64,000 nucleotides of DNA from the NCBI GenBank assembly GCA_022578965.1, contig MU400522.1, forward strand, positions 62,001-126,000, written 5' to 3'. The translations under genes and the position numbers were made by a program. Origin of the DNA: Xylaria sp. FL1777. Lineage: Eukaryota; Ascomycota; Sordariomycetes; Xylariales; Xylariaceae. The notes under the pieces were generated by a model. It was not told where the DNA came from. It made no database searches and worked only from the letters and a program-made list of their open reading frames with translations. Each line of letters starts with the position of its first letter. Position 1 is the first letter of the stretch. Below, piece by piece: positions 23,222-39,187 of this stretch.

Positions 23222-24563
23222 CTAAACAAAGCCCTTCAGCACAGCAGCTTCAGCATTGAGGATCGAGGAGCCAGCAGCTCCAATAACAGCTAACACACTC
23301 TGTATTAGCAGCTATCACGTTTTGATGTCATGTCAACAACGACGGCTGAAATGCAAAACTCACTATTATGGCTCAGCGCAACGAACTTGATATCGAAGAT
23401 CCCGCTCTCATCCTCCCGCACGCGCCCAACACTAACCGTGTACCCGCGACCGAGGTCGCGATCGAGCCTAGGCTGCGGACGATCGGGGTCGTCGAAGACC
23501 ATGATGCTGGGCTTCGGCGCACTAGGACAGCCGAGGATCTCGGCCTCGCTGACGTAGTCGCGCATGGCAGCTTTGACGTCCTCGGCCGACGGCGAGGGTC
23601 GGTTCTTGAAGCGTAGGGAGACGCAGGCGGTGTGGCCGTCGAGGACGGGGACCCTGTTGCAGGCGGCGGAGACTCGGAGGCCTTCCTGCTCGACGAAGGC
23701 CGTGGCGTTGTCGTTCACAGACCCCAGGATCTTGCGGGCCTCGGTTTCTAGCTTGTCCTCCTCGCCGCTGATGAAGGGAACCACGTTGTCCATGATGTCC
23801 ATGCTGCTGACGCCCGGGTACCCGGCGCCCGAGACGGCCTGCATGGTGACGACGCTGACGGCGTCGACGGGGCCGAAGCGCGCCTGTAGTGCTGCGAAGG
23901 GGATCACGAGGCCGATGACGGCGCAGTTAGAGTTGCAGACTAGGAACCCCCGCTCCAGGCCGTGGTGTCTCCGCTGGTGCGGGATGAGGTCGAGGTGCGG
24001 GAGGTTGACGGTCGGCACGACGAGCGGCACGAGGGGGTCGCGGCGGTAGTTCTTTGCGTTGGAGAAGACGGCGAGGTTGGCCTTGAGGAACTCCGTTTCT
24101 GGCACGCCATGTATGATTAGTACCGGTAAATCTTCCGCGCTTGTAGTACGCGGAAAGCGAGCGAGTGGGAGATCGCAGGGGGTCGAGGTTTACCTATGTC
24201 GCCGGCGACATCTGAGTCTAGCCCGCTGAAGACGACGTCGCAGTCTGCGAATTCGCTGGCCTTGCACTCGCGAACGACGAGCTCGCCGACAGGCCCCATG
24301 GGAGAGGCCTGCTTCCACCTCACGGCATCCTTGTACTTCTTGCCCGCCGACCTAGACGAAGCTCCGACGGCGTGGAGGACGAAGTGAGGGTGCTGCGATA
24401 GCAACAGGATGAAGCGCTGTCCGACCGACCCTGTGGCCCCGAGCACGCCTGTAGAAGATGAAGAGGGGAGGTCAGTGAGGTTCGGAAGTAAAGATGGCCG
24501 ACATTTATTGCTGTGAAAAGGAAGATCCTTACCGCACTTCTTCGTGGGGAATTGAGCTGCCAT
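23222..24563 (-). CDS. hom2: Aspartate-semialdehyde dehydrogenase
   Basis: This enzyme converts beta-aspartyl phosphate to aspartate semialdehyde with NADPH, the second step toward threonine, methionine and isoleucine. Four exons, all in frame: 24563-24533, 24448-24194, 24098-23364 and 23289-23222, about 362 residues, the normal fungal length. Key features: nucleotide-binding [13 protein letters not shown] at residues 11-23, the catalytic Cys in [12 protein letters not shown], the conserved [14 protein letters not shown], the His-containing [12 protein letters not shown], and the C-terminal [14 protein letters not shown] that appears only after splicing the last intron. No targeting peptide is seen, consistent with a cytosolic enzyme. 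The gene appears intact. Confidence 0.95.
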
Positions 24564-28860
<4,297 letters not shown>

Positions 28861-29695
28861 TTAGAATCGCAGCGCCTCGCAGGGAACAGCAAGGCCTCGT
28901 AACTTACCGGAGGGAACGATGATGATAACGAGAAGAATGACAATGCCTATAATTATGCACATTCTCATCTTCATGTCCTTCCACCACATCTGCTTGCGCA
29001 CTCGGTTGGCACCACGACGGAAGCCTTGGGCGGATACGGCAAGGTTGTCGGTCTTATCCTGGAGGGCATCGAGACGTTCGCCACGCTGGGACACTTTGTT
29101 GATATTTTCTCGCATAACACCAACGGTGTCATCAATTTGCTATAAAGGAAAGTTAGCTCCTGCTAAATCGCTAGTCTTGCTGAACCCTCTAGCTCCTGGG
29201 CTGCTTGGATTGTTTGTTATCGCAGTCGGAGATATTTATCATTGTACACTCGATGGGGGCCTTTAATAGCGAGCGTTGGAATTATGGCAGTAGGAGATCC
29301 ATCCAAACGAGCCGAGAATTGCGTAATGCGATCGGAATGACCCTGAATCCAAATTTTGAAGAAGTCTTGAAGTTTCTTTCATAGTTCCATCTCATTCGTC
29401 GTAATATCGAACGTATCGAATACACACTCGAAGCGGAGAAGGTATAGGTACAATTCGGAGATGAGTGTTTTTCTCTTTCCTAACCCTTCGGTCGTGGTCG
29501 CTGACCGGGTCGCTCGTCGCATCATCGAAACCCAGACAGCCCAGGGAGAGTTTTATCAAATATCGAAGGGCGTCATCAATAAAAACAACTTACAGCCTGC
29601 AGAGCCTGAGTCCTAGCATTGCCGCCTTGCTGCTGAGGAGCGCCACCCTGTCCGCTGGGGATGTAGGGATCGTAGGGAGCGTCTTGGTTGGACAT
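28861..29695 (-). CDS. snc1: Synaptobrevin-type v-SNARE (Snc1/VAMP)
   Basis: This is a vesicle SNARE for fusion of secretory vesicles with the plasma membrane. Exon 1 (29695-29594) encodes a Pro/Gln/Gly-rich N-terminus ([16 protein letters not shown]). Exon 2 starts at 29139 and begins [20 protein letters not shown], continuing with the R-SNARE helix containing [14 protein letters not shown] and the WWKDMKMR juxtamembrane basic stretch, then a tail-anchor of about 19 hydrophobic residues ([18 protein letters not shown]). The central Arg of the R-SNARE layer is in the expected place. The very end is uncertain: a GTAAGT follows VPS, so a further short exon may exist; unspliced, the frame stops at 28861. 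About 117 residues, normal for the family. Confidence 0.9.
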
Positions 29696-32548
29696 GATGA
29701 CTACGGAGAATGCGGTCGGTCGTGAATTGTAATCGTGTTTTGTTTGGTTGTTTGTTTGGTACAGATGAGAGGTTCAATCAACACCGCAAGTCCGGTTTTG
29801 TCGCGCGCAGATGGAAGTGGCGAAAGTGAGGGTGAAATGGACGGAATATTAGCTGATGGTGGCTAGATGAAGGTGGTAGGTTCAGACAGGGAGGTGATGA
29901 AATAGATTGGTAGGTTGGGGTTCGCAGAACGAGTTTACAGCAGGTTGCTGTGGTTAAGAAGGCGTTGCCATTCTGAGACAGCTGTGCAGGGGTTCCAGGG
30001 GGCTCCACGCAGCCCCGATGAGTTCCAGCTGTGTAGGTACCTGCCTAGCTAGGTACCTACGCAGTAGTACCTAACAGTAGGTACCTAAGGTAGGTATGTC
30101 ATTGCGCCGGCAGTGTTTGTCAGAGAATACCAGTGCAATGGATAAGCGGTTTGAAGAAGAAAGACTACTACTATCTATGGCATATATTATCATGAATTCT
30201 TACTGATATCCTGACTAGACTGTATATTGTACTCAACACTATGGTTATGAGATATTTACTACATCCAGTCATTTCAGAATTCCAGAGTCTGGTTGAGCAG
30301 GTGACGAAGTGGTACATGAGGTAGGAGCCTAAGTACTAAGTATGTAGGGTGGTAGAAGAGCCTAGACCACCTAACCTGGGAGTTGCAGTGCAGTGGTTTA
30401 GATTTTATGAGTATACGTGGTACATCCATGTGACCTCCTCGGCATCCATCATAGGCGGTTACGCAGTTGGTGAGGCTGTGCTTGTGCTTGACCTATACGC
30501 AGTATGTAGTGTTGGTTACCCACTCTTTCTGCCACTGTCCGGTCACTGTAATGGCCTTATTTATGGCGGTTTCTAAGAACTAAGTCCCAATATAGGCAAA
30601 GTCTGACCAGTGGTATTAGAAATTTACAGTCAGTAGAACAGACTTGTTCAAGCACTGGTTTTGGTAATAATTCTGCTGCCTGGCATGTTGATGTGCTTTT
30701 TATAGCATGCGCAACGTGCAAAGAGCAAACCATTCCGTGCAGCCGAAGACCGTTTATCTGGTATGAACCATAAATGTTGCAGCCAGACGCCGGACCAGCC
30801 CGTTTGAGAGCCTAAACTTAGTCAATCATCTACCTAGAAAGGTACATCTGAGGGGAGGATATATCCCAGCCGAAGAGTCCGAAAAGAAACGAAGGTACCT
30901 CCCTAGCTATCTCTTTCCTGTCATTAAAGACTTTGTCTACTGTGTATACACGTACGTACTTTATAAGAAATTACTCCCTGGTACTTGTTTGACCTTGAGT
31001 GTAGAGTCGAGTAATCAGAGTCAGGTAAGAGGGGTACCCAGTCAATACTGGCAATCAACAATGAATTACTGTTGTAATTCTCCAACTCATATTCAAGCAC
31101 AAGGATCGTCTTCAACAACCATTTGATCTATCATTTGATCTCATATGAAGCAGGGCCATGTACCTCTTTATATGACTTTCACTAGGATGTGAGGGCATTG
31201 TTTCAATTTTGAGATGGGGGTCGCAGATGTCGATACACTCTCCACGATCAACCCTCATCGGATGGTCTACCGGCAATTCAGCCCCTGGGCCGATGTGTAG
31301 CGACCCTAGTTTCATCATTGCGGATTATGCGGATTATCAGGGGAAATCCCCGAAGACCGCGAGCGCAAAGTAAATTTGCCGGCTACCTGTGTAGTTCATC
31401 TAGCACCAAACACTACCTACCTACGCATATACTTGATCGCTGCAAGGTCTCGTGTATCAAACAGACTTTCCGCTAAACAGAACAGATAGACGGACGGCTG
31501 TGCCCGACATCAAGCTCTAACTATGTTGCACTGGCGCCGTCAATGGAATTAGGTAATGGAAGCTGATCTGAGGTCATGTATTTGACCCCATACAAAGAAC
31601 GGCACGAAACGGGATAATGGCCGTAAAACGATTTGCCCGCTACTCCTACAAGCATCACGGCCATGCAATCCTCGAGCAAGGATAGCAAGATTGCCACACG
31701 CTTCATCGACCTTCATCCATGTTCATCGATGTTTTCGCCTTGGCCACAAAGTTCCGCACGACCGATATAAGTAGGTGGTAGGTGAAGCTTCAATGGTGGG
31801 TGAAATGGCAGAACATGCTAGCTGGGCTTGTCAGTCGATCTGCGTATGTACAATTTGTGTCACCATTTGTCTGGGTACCGGACGACAATTTATTCTCACC
31901 TCGAAATCCCCGATGATCTGCATGCGGCTCGATCTGATAACCACGTGGATTCTAACCCCAACTTGCTGACACTCTCTTAGAGGTGCTCTAGAAGAGGGGT
32001 TTAATTTGATCAGATCAGACATTTCACTCTTGTCTTGACTAGTTCTTTAGGCAGTTTGGTTCCGTCTTGAAAAACATGGCCCATTCCTTGCTTGTCATTC
32101 GTTCTTCGCCGCTTCTACACCTGCTCGTATGGTCATACCATATAGTACTTATTTTCGACGAGTCCTTCCTGCTCTAGACACACCATCCAGCCTCTTCCAC
32201 CGTCAAGAGAAAGGATGAATGACCTACTCATTGCTATTGCTACTTGGACTCTACCTAAGCTAGTGGTGCCTACCTTCTATATTGGCGCAAGGCTTATTAG
32301 ACTAGGCACGCAACCTAAATACATCTGACCACTCACTCCTGCTCTCAGAAAAGCAGTATGCAGGAACGTGAGTGGACGGACCAGAATAATGTTGGTCCTG
32401 GGTAAACTCAGCTCAGGCCCAAGATTAATATTTGACGATCGAACTTGCCATGTCAGCAGCTTTCAAGTGCGAATCTATTCGCCTACTTGCTTTGCAGTCT
32501 CGGGAAATCATATTTCGGACATCATCACATTGATACTGGTATTCAGCC
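29696..32548. other. Gene-poor intergenic region
   Basis: Nearly 3 kb in which I see no gene on either strand. It contains TAGGTA/TACCTA palindromes near 30,034-30,100 and otherwise ordinary sequence. The right end is the promoter of the GH76 gene. Confidence 0.45.
30034..30060. repeat. TAGGTACCT inverted repeat
   Basis: The arms GTAGGTACCT and AGGTACCTAC are perfect reverse complements with a 7-base spacer. Further GTAGGTACCTA units follow up to about 30,098. The repeat lies about 340 bases upstream of the v-SNARE start codon. Confidence 0.75.
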
Positions 32549-34472
32549 ATGTCACGTTTTCTGCGCAATGCTGCCGCTACAGCGGTCTCGCTCCTCCTTT
32601 ACGGCGACCTGGTCTTCGCCTATAAACTCAATGTTCGGTCAACTGGTTAGTAATCGTATTTTCCATGAGAAAAGACTAAAATTCTAGCTAACAAACGGCC
32701 CGGTCCATAGATTCAATTAAAAGCGTTGCTCAACAATTAACAGCCGATTTGATGTCTATGTACACTGGCAATCAGCCGGGACAAACACCTGGACTCCTTC
32801 CACAGCCATACTACTGTGAGTAGTATCTAAGATCAAGGCAGTATGAATGCGCTGATTGTCGCTTGCAGGGTGGGAAGGCGGTGCTTTGATGGGTGCTCTA
32901 ATTGACTACTGGTATTACACGGGCGATTCAACATATAATAACATTACTCAACAGGGGATGCTGCACCAAGTTGGACCGTATAATGATTTCATGCCTCCAA
33001 ATCAGACATTAACCGAGGGCAACGATGACCAGGGATTTTGGGGCATGGCAGCCATGTCAGCGGCCGAATACAATTTTCAGAATCCTGCAAACGGTCAACC
33101 GCAATGGTTAGCATTAGCGCAAGCAGTTTTTAATACGCAAGCAGCACGATGGGATACAGAACACTGCAACGGCGGGTTGCGCTGGCAGATATTTACATGG
33201 AACAATGGCTTCAATTACAAGAATTCCATATCACAAGCATGCTTCTTCAACCTCGCCGCGCGGCTCGCTCTCTATACTGGAAACAGTACCTATGCAGAAT
33301 GGGCTGTCCAGACCTGGGATTGGATGGCTGGGGTCAAATTTATCGACGACGCTTACAGGATCTATGATGGCGCCACCGTCGACAGTAACTGCACGGATAT
33401 CACGCCGTACGAGTTCTCTTATAACGTCGGCGCATTCCTGCTCGGGGCCGCCGCCATGGTCGAATACTCAAACAAGGCGGGGAGAGCACACGATGTAGCG
33501 CTGTGGCACGAGCGGGTAGACGGGCTTTTGAATAGCACGGAGTTGATTTTCTTCTTTGGAAACGATACCAATGACAAGGTTATGATCGAGATCGCATGCG
33601 AATCCGTAGACCTCTGCGACGTGGACCAGAAATCATTCAAGGCGTACCTGAGCAGATGGATGGCCGCGACGACGAAGTGGGCCCCCTGGACCTTCGACCG
33701 CATCAAGAGATTGTTGCAGAACTCGGCGCAGGCGGCGGTGAAACAATGCACCGGGGGCGACAACGGGCGCATGTGCGGGCTAAAATGGACCAACAATAGC
33801 GGCGAGTGGGACGGGACAACGGGCGTCGGACAGCAGATGGCCGTCATGGAGGTAGTGCTCGCCAATATGATCAAGGAAGCGAAGAAGCCTGTCACGGATA
33901 GTACCGGCGGGACGAGCGCCGGCGACCCCACGGCTGGCGGCAGCGATAACGGACGCGTTGACCCCGTGAAGTGGCACCACGGACCCATTAAGGCTAGAGA
34001 CCGGGCGGGCGCCGCCTTCGTGACCTTTGTCATCCTCGTAGCTCTGCTTGCGGCGCTTGTCTTCCTTTTCACAGACGAGACGAAGACGGCGGGTGGAAAC
34101 GGGGACGATGTCCAGTCTACGACATCTTCACAGCTCAATGCCGGGAGAGATCAAGCCGCCGCAGTCGCCTCCACGGCAGGAGCTCCACGAGGTAGAAGGA
34201 CTATGCCGAAAGAGAGAAACAGACGCATCATGGCTACTGAGGACTCTAGTCTGAGCACTCGTGAGACTAGCCCGACGAGGACTGGGGGCAGCAGGAGATC
34301 GCCGCGGAAGCAGATGCCAAAGCGGAAACCACTCTCGAGCTCGTCGACTACCGAGTCAATCCCCTCGTCGAGTCACGCCGCTGACCTAGCGGTATCAAAC
34401 TTACCATATCATCATAACTCATCATCAACATCGGGACGGCGTCTCCAAGGCCGGCGAATAAACCCCCACTAG
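32549..34472 (+). CDS. GH76 Dfg5/Dcw1-like alpha-1,6-mannanase, cell wall
   Basis: This protein belongs to glycoside hydrolase family 76, whose fungal members (Dfg5, Dcw1) transfer GPI proteins to the cell wall. Exons 32549-32645, 32711-32815 and 32869-34472, about 601 residues. A signal peptide occupies residues 1-24 (MSRFLRNAAATAVSLLLYGD and on). The catalytic Asp-Asp pair is in EGNDDQGFWGMA; further hallmarks are YYWWEGGALMGALIDYW, CNGGLRWQIFTWNNGFNYKN and WTGGVGQQM-like GTTGVGQQMAVME. Six or more N-glycosylation sequons are visible. Unlike classical members it ends with a membrane span (AAFVTFVILVALLAALVFLF) and a basic, Ser/Thr-rich tail of about 125 residues instead of a GPI signal. Confidence 0.9.
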
Positions 34473-37347
34473 TACAGGCAGGGCTTTATTTGGGATTCCG
34501 AATACAGTCGTTCTCGAACAACCGACTAGTTGATTTCTAGCCGTTGTGCAAAAGGGACAGGATTGGAATTGGCTCGGTGGCTTGACCGTTCTGGCGCAGA
34601 TGGCAACGGTTCCAACAGTAAGGGGTAGCTTTCTGACTGGTAGTTCCGAGGAGTTGGGACATTTTGCTATGAGGCGCATTAGTGGATATGCTTACGTATT
34701 TGATTATCTACCTAGTCCACCTAGTTGGTCTTTGAACTTGGTAGAAAATTATGAAACGATTGCTGTCGCTCAGGCGAGGTTCTGGACTTGAAGAATATAG
34801 TGGTGTGGTGACACGGAATTAGGTAGCTACGGCTAACTGCCTGCCTTGTTCTAGTGACCGTAACACTTCGGATAGAATAGCGCTGATAGATTCCGAGCGC
34901 CTGGTCTAGTACTTTTTTCATATAAGTGACTGCACGGAGCTATTAGACTGAGTAATACGGACGTCCGCAAGGGGAAGCATCACCATCGATCTCCGCGAAA
35001 CACCCTGTATCGCTATCAAACGGCGTATATAAATTATACGCCGCATTTATCTAATCTTATCTACCTACTAATAATTCCGCCGGATCCCAGAGACTGGCTG
35101 GCCGACAAGCCCGAAGCCCACGACCACCTCCTTTCAATACGCACGAACCCCAGTTCAATTCTCAGATACCATCATAAGCCCACAAACGTCTCAGAAATAA
35201 AATTAAACGACGTAGCCGCCTTTCTAAGCATATAGTTATTCACTTCAAGTTATTCCTAAATCTTAGTCATTCTGACACTCATATACTAGAACTTTTTCTA
35301 TCGTGTAGGGGTCGTAATAATTAGGCATTACGCATCTCCACCGCCTTGCTATTACATTCATTTTATAGACTTTCCGGGCGAATGATGTACTCGTTCGTAG
35401 AGATCGGGCTCTGGTTGAGCTCCCAGATTACCCTCCTACGTATTTCATGTAAACGTTAAAGCATCCCAAGCATCCTTCCGGAAGCCTGAATGACCAGGGG
35501 TTTTGAGCCGCGAGGGGGGACAGGTGTTGTAGGAATTGTTAAGGAGCATATTGATGTTGCATGGAGGTAGGTAATATGTACTTAGCTATCTGCCAGCTCT
35601 TTCTCTCCTGTCTACCTGTGTCTTAACTTCTTATACCTGTTCCTTATTTTAAACCAACAGAGGGGTCCTGCCTCCCGTTCTAACAAGACGAACCGACATC
35701 GTGAGGTATGATAGTCATAAAGGAGTAGACACAGGGTCGTAAGATGGCACGCCAAGCAGACCACTTATAGATCTAAATCGGGAAATCGGCTAGGTTGTGC
35801 ACTTAGACAGAAGACATTGCGGAGGCTTGACATTGTTGAATTTATATCGTGTTCTGTTTCGATTGAGATGTTCTTACCGAAGTTGTCTGCTCAATACACC
35901 GACACAGGGAAATGTAGGTTCGGCCTAGCTCCTTCGCATATATACTATGTGAGTAATCCTTATTGTAGCCTACTCGCGTCATTCACTTTAACATCCATCC
36001 CCTCAGTGTGGTGGCGCTACTCTGTTGGTTGATAGCGTATGAACATATGTACGCTTGTTCTGCGTCTGCCTACCTAGGTACGATTTTGCAGAGGTTTTCA
36101 GGTCATCATGCTGCGCCTCTTCCCGCCTCCCCAACCTCAAAGCAAATAATAAGTTCACCTTCTTTACGCATACTTATCCAGAGTTTAGTCGCCACAGATA
36201 CAGTGGATCCATCTGTAAGTCCAGCAATATCTAGTATGTGGAAATGAATGCTGATTCTCGTAGGGCTCGATGGCAACGGCGATCGGCCTAACGCTGAATC
36301 AGGCTTAAGCGGTTATCTATGATGCTTTCCACTAAAATATATTTCTGTGGGATCATAACACACCTGAAGTCATGTTTGGAGAGTGTTTTCTTGTATCCTT
36401 GGCCTTGCTGTGTTTTGCGTATAGATGTCAAAGACTTGGCATAGATGCCTCTAGGACTGACTACCATAGAAGTTTCGGGACCCAAAAATGGAGGCACTTA
36501 TTACCACTTGCGATAGATATCAGACAGCTTTTCACATAAGTCGCGTTTTATCTAGATAGAACCCGATTATCAAGTTTTATGGATAAAGCCCTCTTTTTTT
36601 CTTTTTTTTTAAAAAAAAACAAACAAACAAAGGGGTGACAGGCTAGGGCGAGGCAATTCGCAAGGGAGTCGGTGAATGTATAGAAGTTAGGATGTAAGCC
36701 CCTGGACGGTCGATCTTCCTGAAGCCACGTAGCTTGCCTTCACACGTATGAGAGGGCTTTGCAGCACTCCTGGAAAGCGTCCATAACGTATGTAAGACCA
36801 AGATACTCTTTTTCTCAGAGCTCGTTATACCCCTATAGGTTTGAGAAAAACCTCAAGCACAATGCTAAAAGCCGAAAATGGAAGTACTTTAACATCCTTT
36901 TAATCTAATTGGTCCGCAGTCTTTGTCTAGTGGTCTTGGCAAAGTCCACGGCACTTGCTCCACTGTAGGTTTACATTACGGTTTCTACACTTTATGAGGT
37001 ACCTAGGTACTTATTATCTATCTCCCTTACGTCCACGGTCCTTACGTACTTAAGTGTACTGTACTACTTGAGTGTACTACTTGAGTGTACTACTTGAGTG
37101 TACTACACATACACACATATGAATAAGTGATACTACATGTTGGCTTCACGGCGCCAATCACGCCTGTCACATTCCACAGCCTCTAGCATCACTTTGAGTC
37201 ATAGTCACTCCTCAATAGCACTCGCACTCATAAACATTCCTCTGACTTCTCACTCTTCTCTCTTCTCGGTTAGCGGCCCCGACATCGATGTTTTCCGTAT
37301 TCTATCAGATCCTTCGTGTCCACACAGTTTCGGGTATCTAGCACACT
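34473..37347. other. Gene-poor intergenic region
   Basis: No gene is supported. It contains a T-run followed directly by an A-run (about 36,593-36,630), which could fold back on itself, and a 13-base tandem repeat at 37,061. The last 200 bases before the kinase-like gene are rich in CACTC and TCACTC, as in fungal promoters. Confidence 0.45.
37061..37106. repeat. 13-base tandem repeat, 3.5 copies
   Basis: The unit GTACTACTTGAGT occurs three times in perfect tandem, followed by GTACTAC. It lies about 240 bases before the kinase-like gene. Confidence 0.85.
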
Positions 37348-38418
37348 ATGTCTTCTCCCATAAGCAAAGCCGTCGAACAAGTCCCCACGCCGTATCCCTA
37401 TCATGCTGGCCAGAGTCTTACTCTGAGAGATTCTGATGGGGCCGAATTCTCCGTTGATATCATACATGAGTACCCATTCACCATATCGCCAGCTGTTGTG
37501 GTGAATCTACACAAAGATGGCGTAGCTCATGAGGCTGTCCTCAAGCTCTACGATCGACGTTTTAGTGAGCTCCGAGAACGACGGTTGCCTGACGGTGAAC
37601 TACGGCCACAACCACACACCGAAGAGTCAGAAGCTGCGTTTCAAGATTTCGCCCGCAGCGGAAGGCTGGTTCCTTTTCTGGATCGTCTCAAGCATGGCGA
37701 TTGGCTGTGGGACATGTATCGCACTACTCTGGCATGGGAAGAAGATGCCGAAAGAGAGAAAAACGGGGAAAAGGAGGAAGACGAGAGAGAAAAGACAGAA
37801 CGGGAGAAGTTGGAGGAAGAGGAAGCGGAATTCTATTACGATATACAGAAGCGGTACACTCACGAAGTCCGGGTTTACGACAAGCTGAAAGCCTTCCAAG
37901 GTCGTGGTATTCCTCGTTTTTTTCAATCTATCACACTCGAGATGCCTTCTATCCCGTCGGATCTAGAATCCAGTTACTTTCAAGTGCCAGGGATCCTGAT
38001 CGAAAAGATTGACGGGTTTAACCTCACGAATTTGGTAACGGAGATGCCAGAAGGGCCACCCGATCTATGGGCCGACATTGTGCAGAAAGCAACCGATTTG
38101 GCTGTGGAAATCAATCGCGCTGGTGTTTTAGATCAGGACTCTCAACCAAGGAACGCCATAGTTACGCGGCGTGAGGACAATACGTACGATGTATACCGAA
38201 TCGATTTCGGAGAGGCTCGGCTTGAATCGGACTTAACATTCTATCGTGAGGATGAACCGGACTTCTTTAAGCAATGCGCCGCAAGTGATGGCAATCCAGC
38301 CGCTATTGGTCTGGTTATGGTCTCGAAAGTTTACAGGCTCACGGGAGTTGAACTGGATATTGAGTTTGATGAAATTTTTCCAGGGATAGAGGGCCTGCCT
38401 ATTCCTGAAATATCGTGA
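37348..38418 (+). CDS. Kinase-like fold protein, fungal, atypical
   Basis: A single exon of 356 residues. The C-terminal half resembles the fungal aminoglycoside-phosphotransferase/protein-kinase fold: VPGILIEKIDGFNLTNL is the hinge-type segment, GVLDQDSQPRNAIV occupies the catalytic-loop position with Asp and Asn, and VYRIDFGEARLE has the metal-binding DFG. The N-terminal half has AVLKLYDRRF, where Lys could be the ATP-anchoring residue. An inserted Glu/Lys helix (about residues 130-165) lies between. The usual HRD histidine is absent. Such proteins are common in variable parts of fungal genomes, and their substrates are unknown. No membrane or signal segment is seen. Activity is uncertain. 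Confidence 0.7.
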   Translation: MSSPISKAVEQVPTPYPYHAGQSLTLRDSDGAEFSVDIIHEYPFTISPAVVVNLHKDGVAHEAVLKLYDRRFSELRERRLPDGELRPQPHTEESEAAFQDFARSGRLVPFLDRLKHGDWLWDMYRTTLAWEEDAEREKNGEKEEDEREKTEREKLEEEEAEFYYDIQKRYTHEVRVYDKLKAFQGRGIPRFFQSITLEMPSIPSDLESSYFQVPGILIEKIDGFNLTNLVTEMPEGPPDLWADIVQKATDLAVEINRAGVLDQDSQPRNAIVTRREDNTYDVYRIDFGEARLESDLTFYREDEPDFFKQCAASDGNPAAIGLVMVSKVYRLTGVELDIEFDEIFPGIEGLPIPEIS

Positions 38419-39187
38419 TACTGTCAAAAGAAGCTAACGTTGTAAAAAAAAAAAAATCATATAGCCTTGAGTAACTCCATCTTCCATAGAGCATTGACAA
38501 GTTGCTGGTTGCAAGCCAGGTGTCGACCTTATAGCGTCTGCCTATCTTGCCGCAGCTTGGCCTCCTACAGACTGGCCCAACTAAGGCTTAGATCTTCTTA
38601 ATACAACGCTCTTTTATTTCGTACTGCCCACTTTATCAAGAGATACGCAGCTTCTAGTAGCTCCAGATTATGAGTGCACATGGCTACACATGAGGCCAGT
38701 CTAGTGTTGATATTTCCACTTCGCTCCTGGATAACATCAAATAAAAAACAAACCAACAGTTACGAAATCAGCCCTTTATGTGCTACTACTGAGTAATTTA
38801 TCATGAGAATCTAGCAAACTAGTGATACATCAGAAAAATTCAACCCGAGTATAAATGCTCTAGAAGTAAATTTTAGTATTGTGTTGCTTTAACAAAAAGT
38901 AGGATCATAAATACTCAGATTTATTTCCTACTACAATTTCGATCGGATCTTTTCACAGCCATCTGCTCAGTGATTCATTCACTTAAACCGTTATTCAATA
39001 TTCTCGCGCGTCCTCTATCATCGTCTTCTTCGCCATCGTTTATCCGCTATTCCCAGCAGTGAAACCAATCTACTTCTAGGGGTGAGTTATCCCACGCAAT
39101 ATGAAATAGTTCAGAGGCTTTATTGTTAGAGTATGCTGACTACTCGATCAAGGCTCCATTTCCAATCAGCAACTGGAACTTTTCAAA
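38419..39187. other. Intergenic region
   Basis: No gene. A GTGAGT at about 39,081 and an AG at about 39,152 could bound a 5' UTR intron of the next gene. Confidence 0.4.

Noticed and set aside
23330..24049. Plus-strand open frames across the aspartate-semialdehyde dehydrogenase gene
   Set aside because: Shadows of a GC-rich coding exon whose minus-strand frame is unmistakable.
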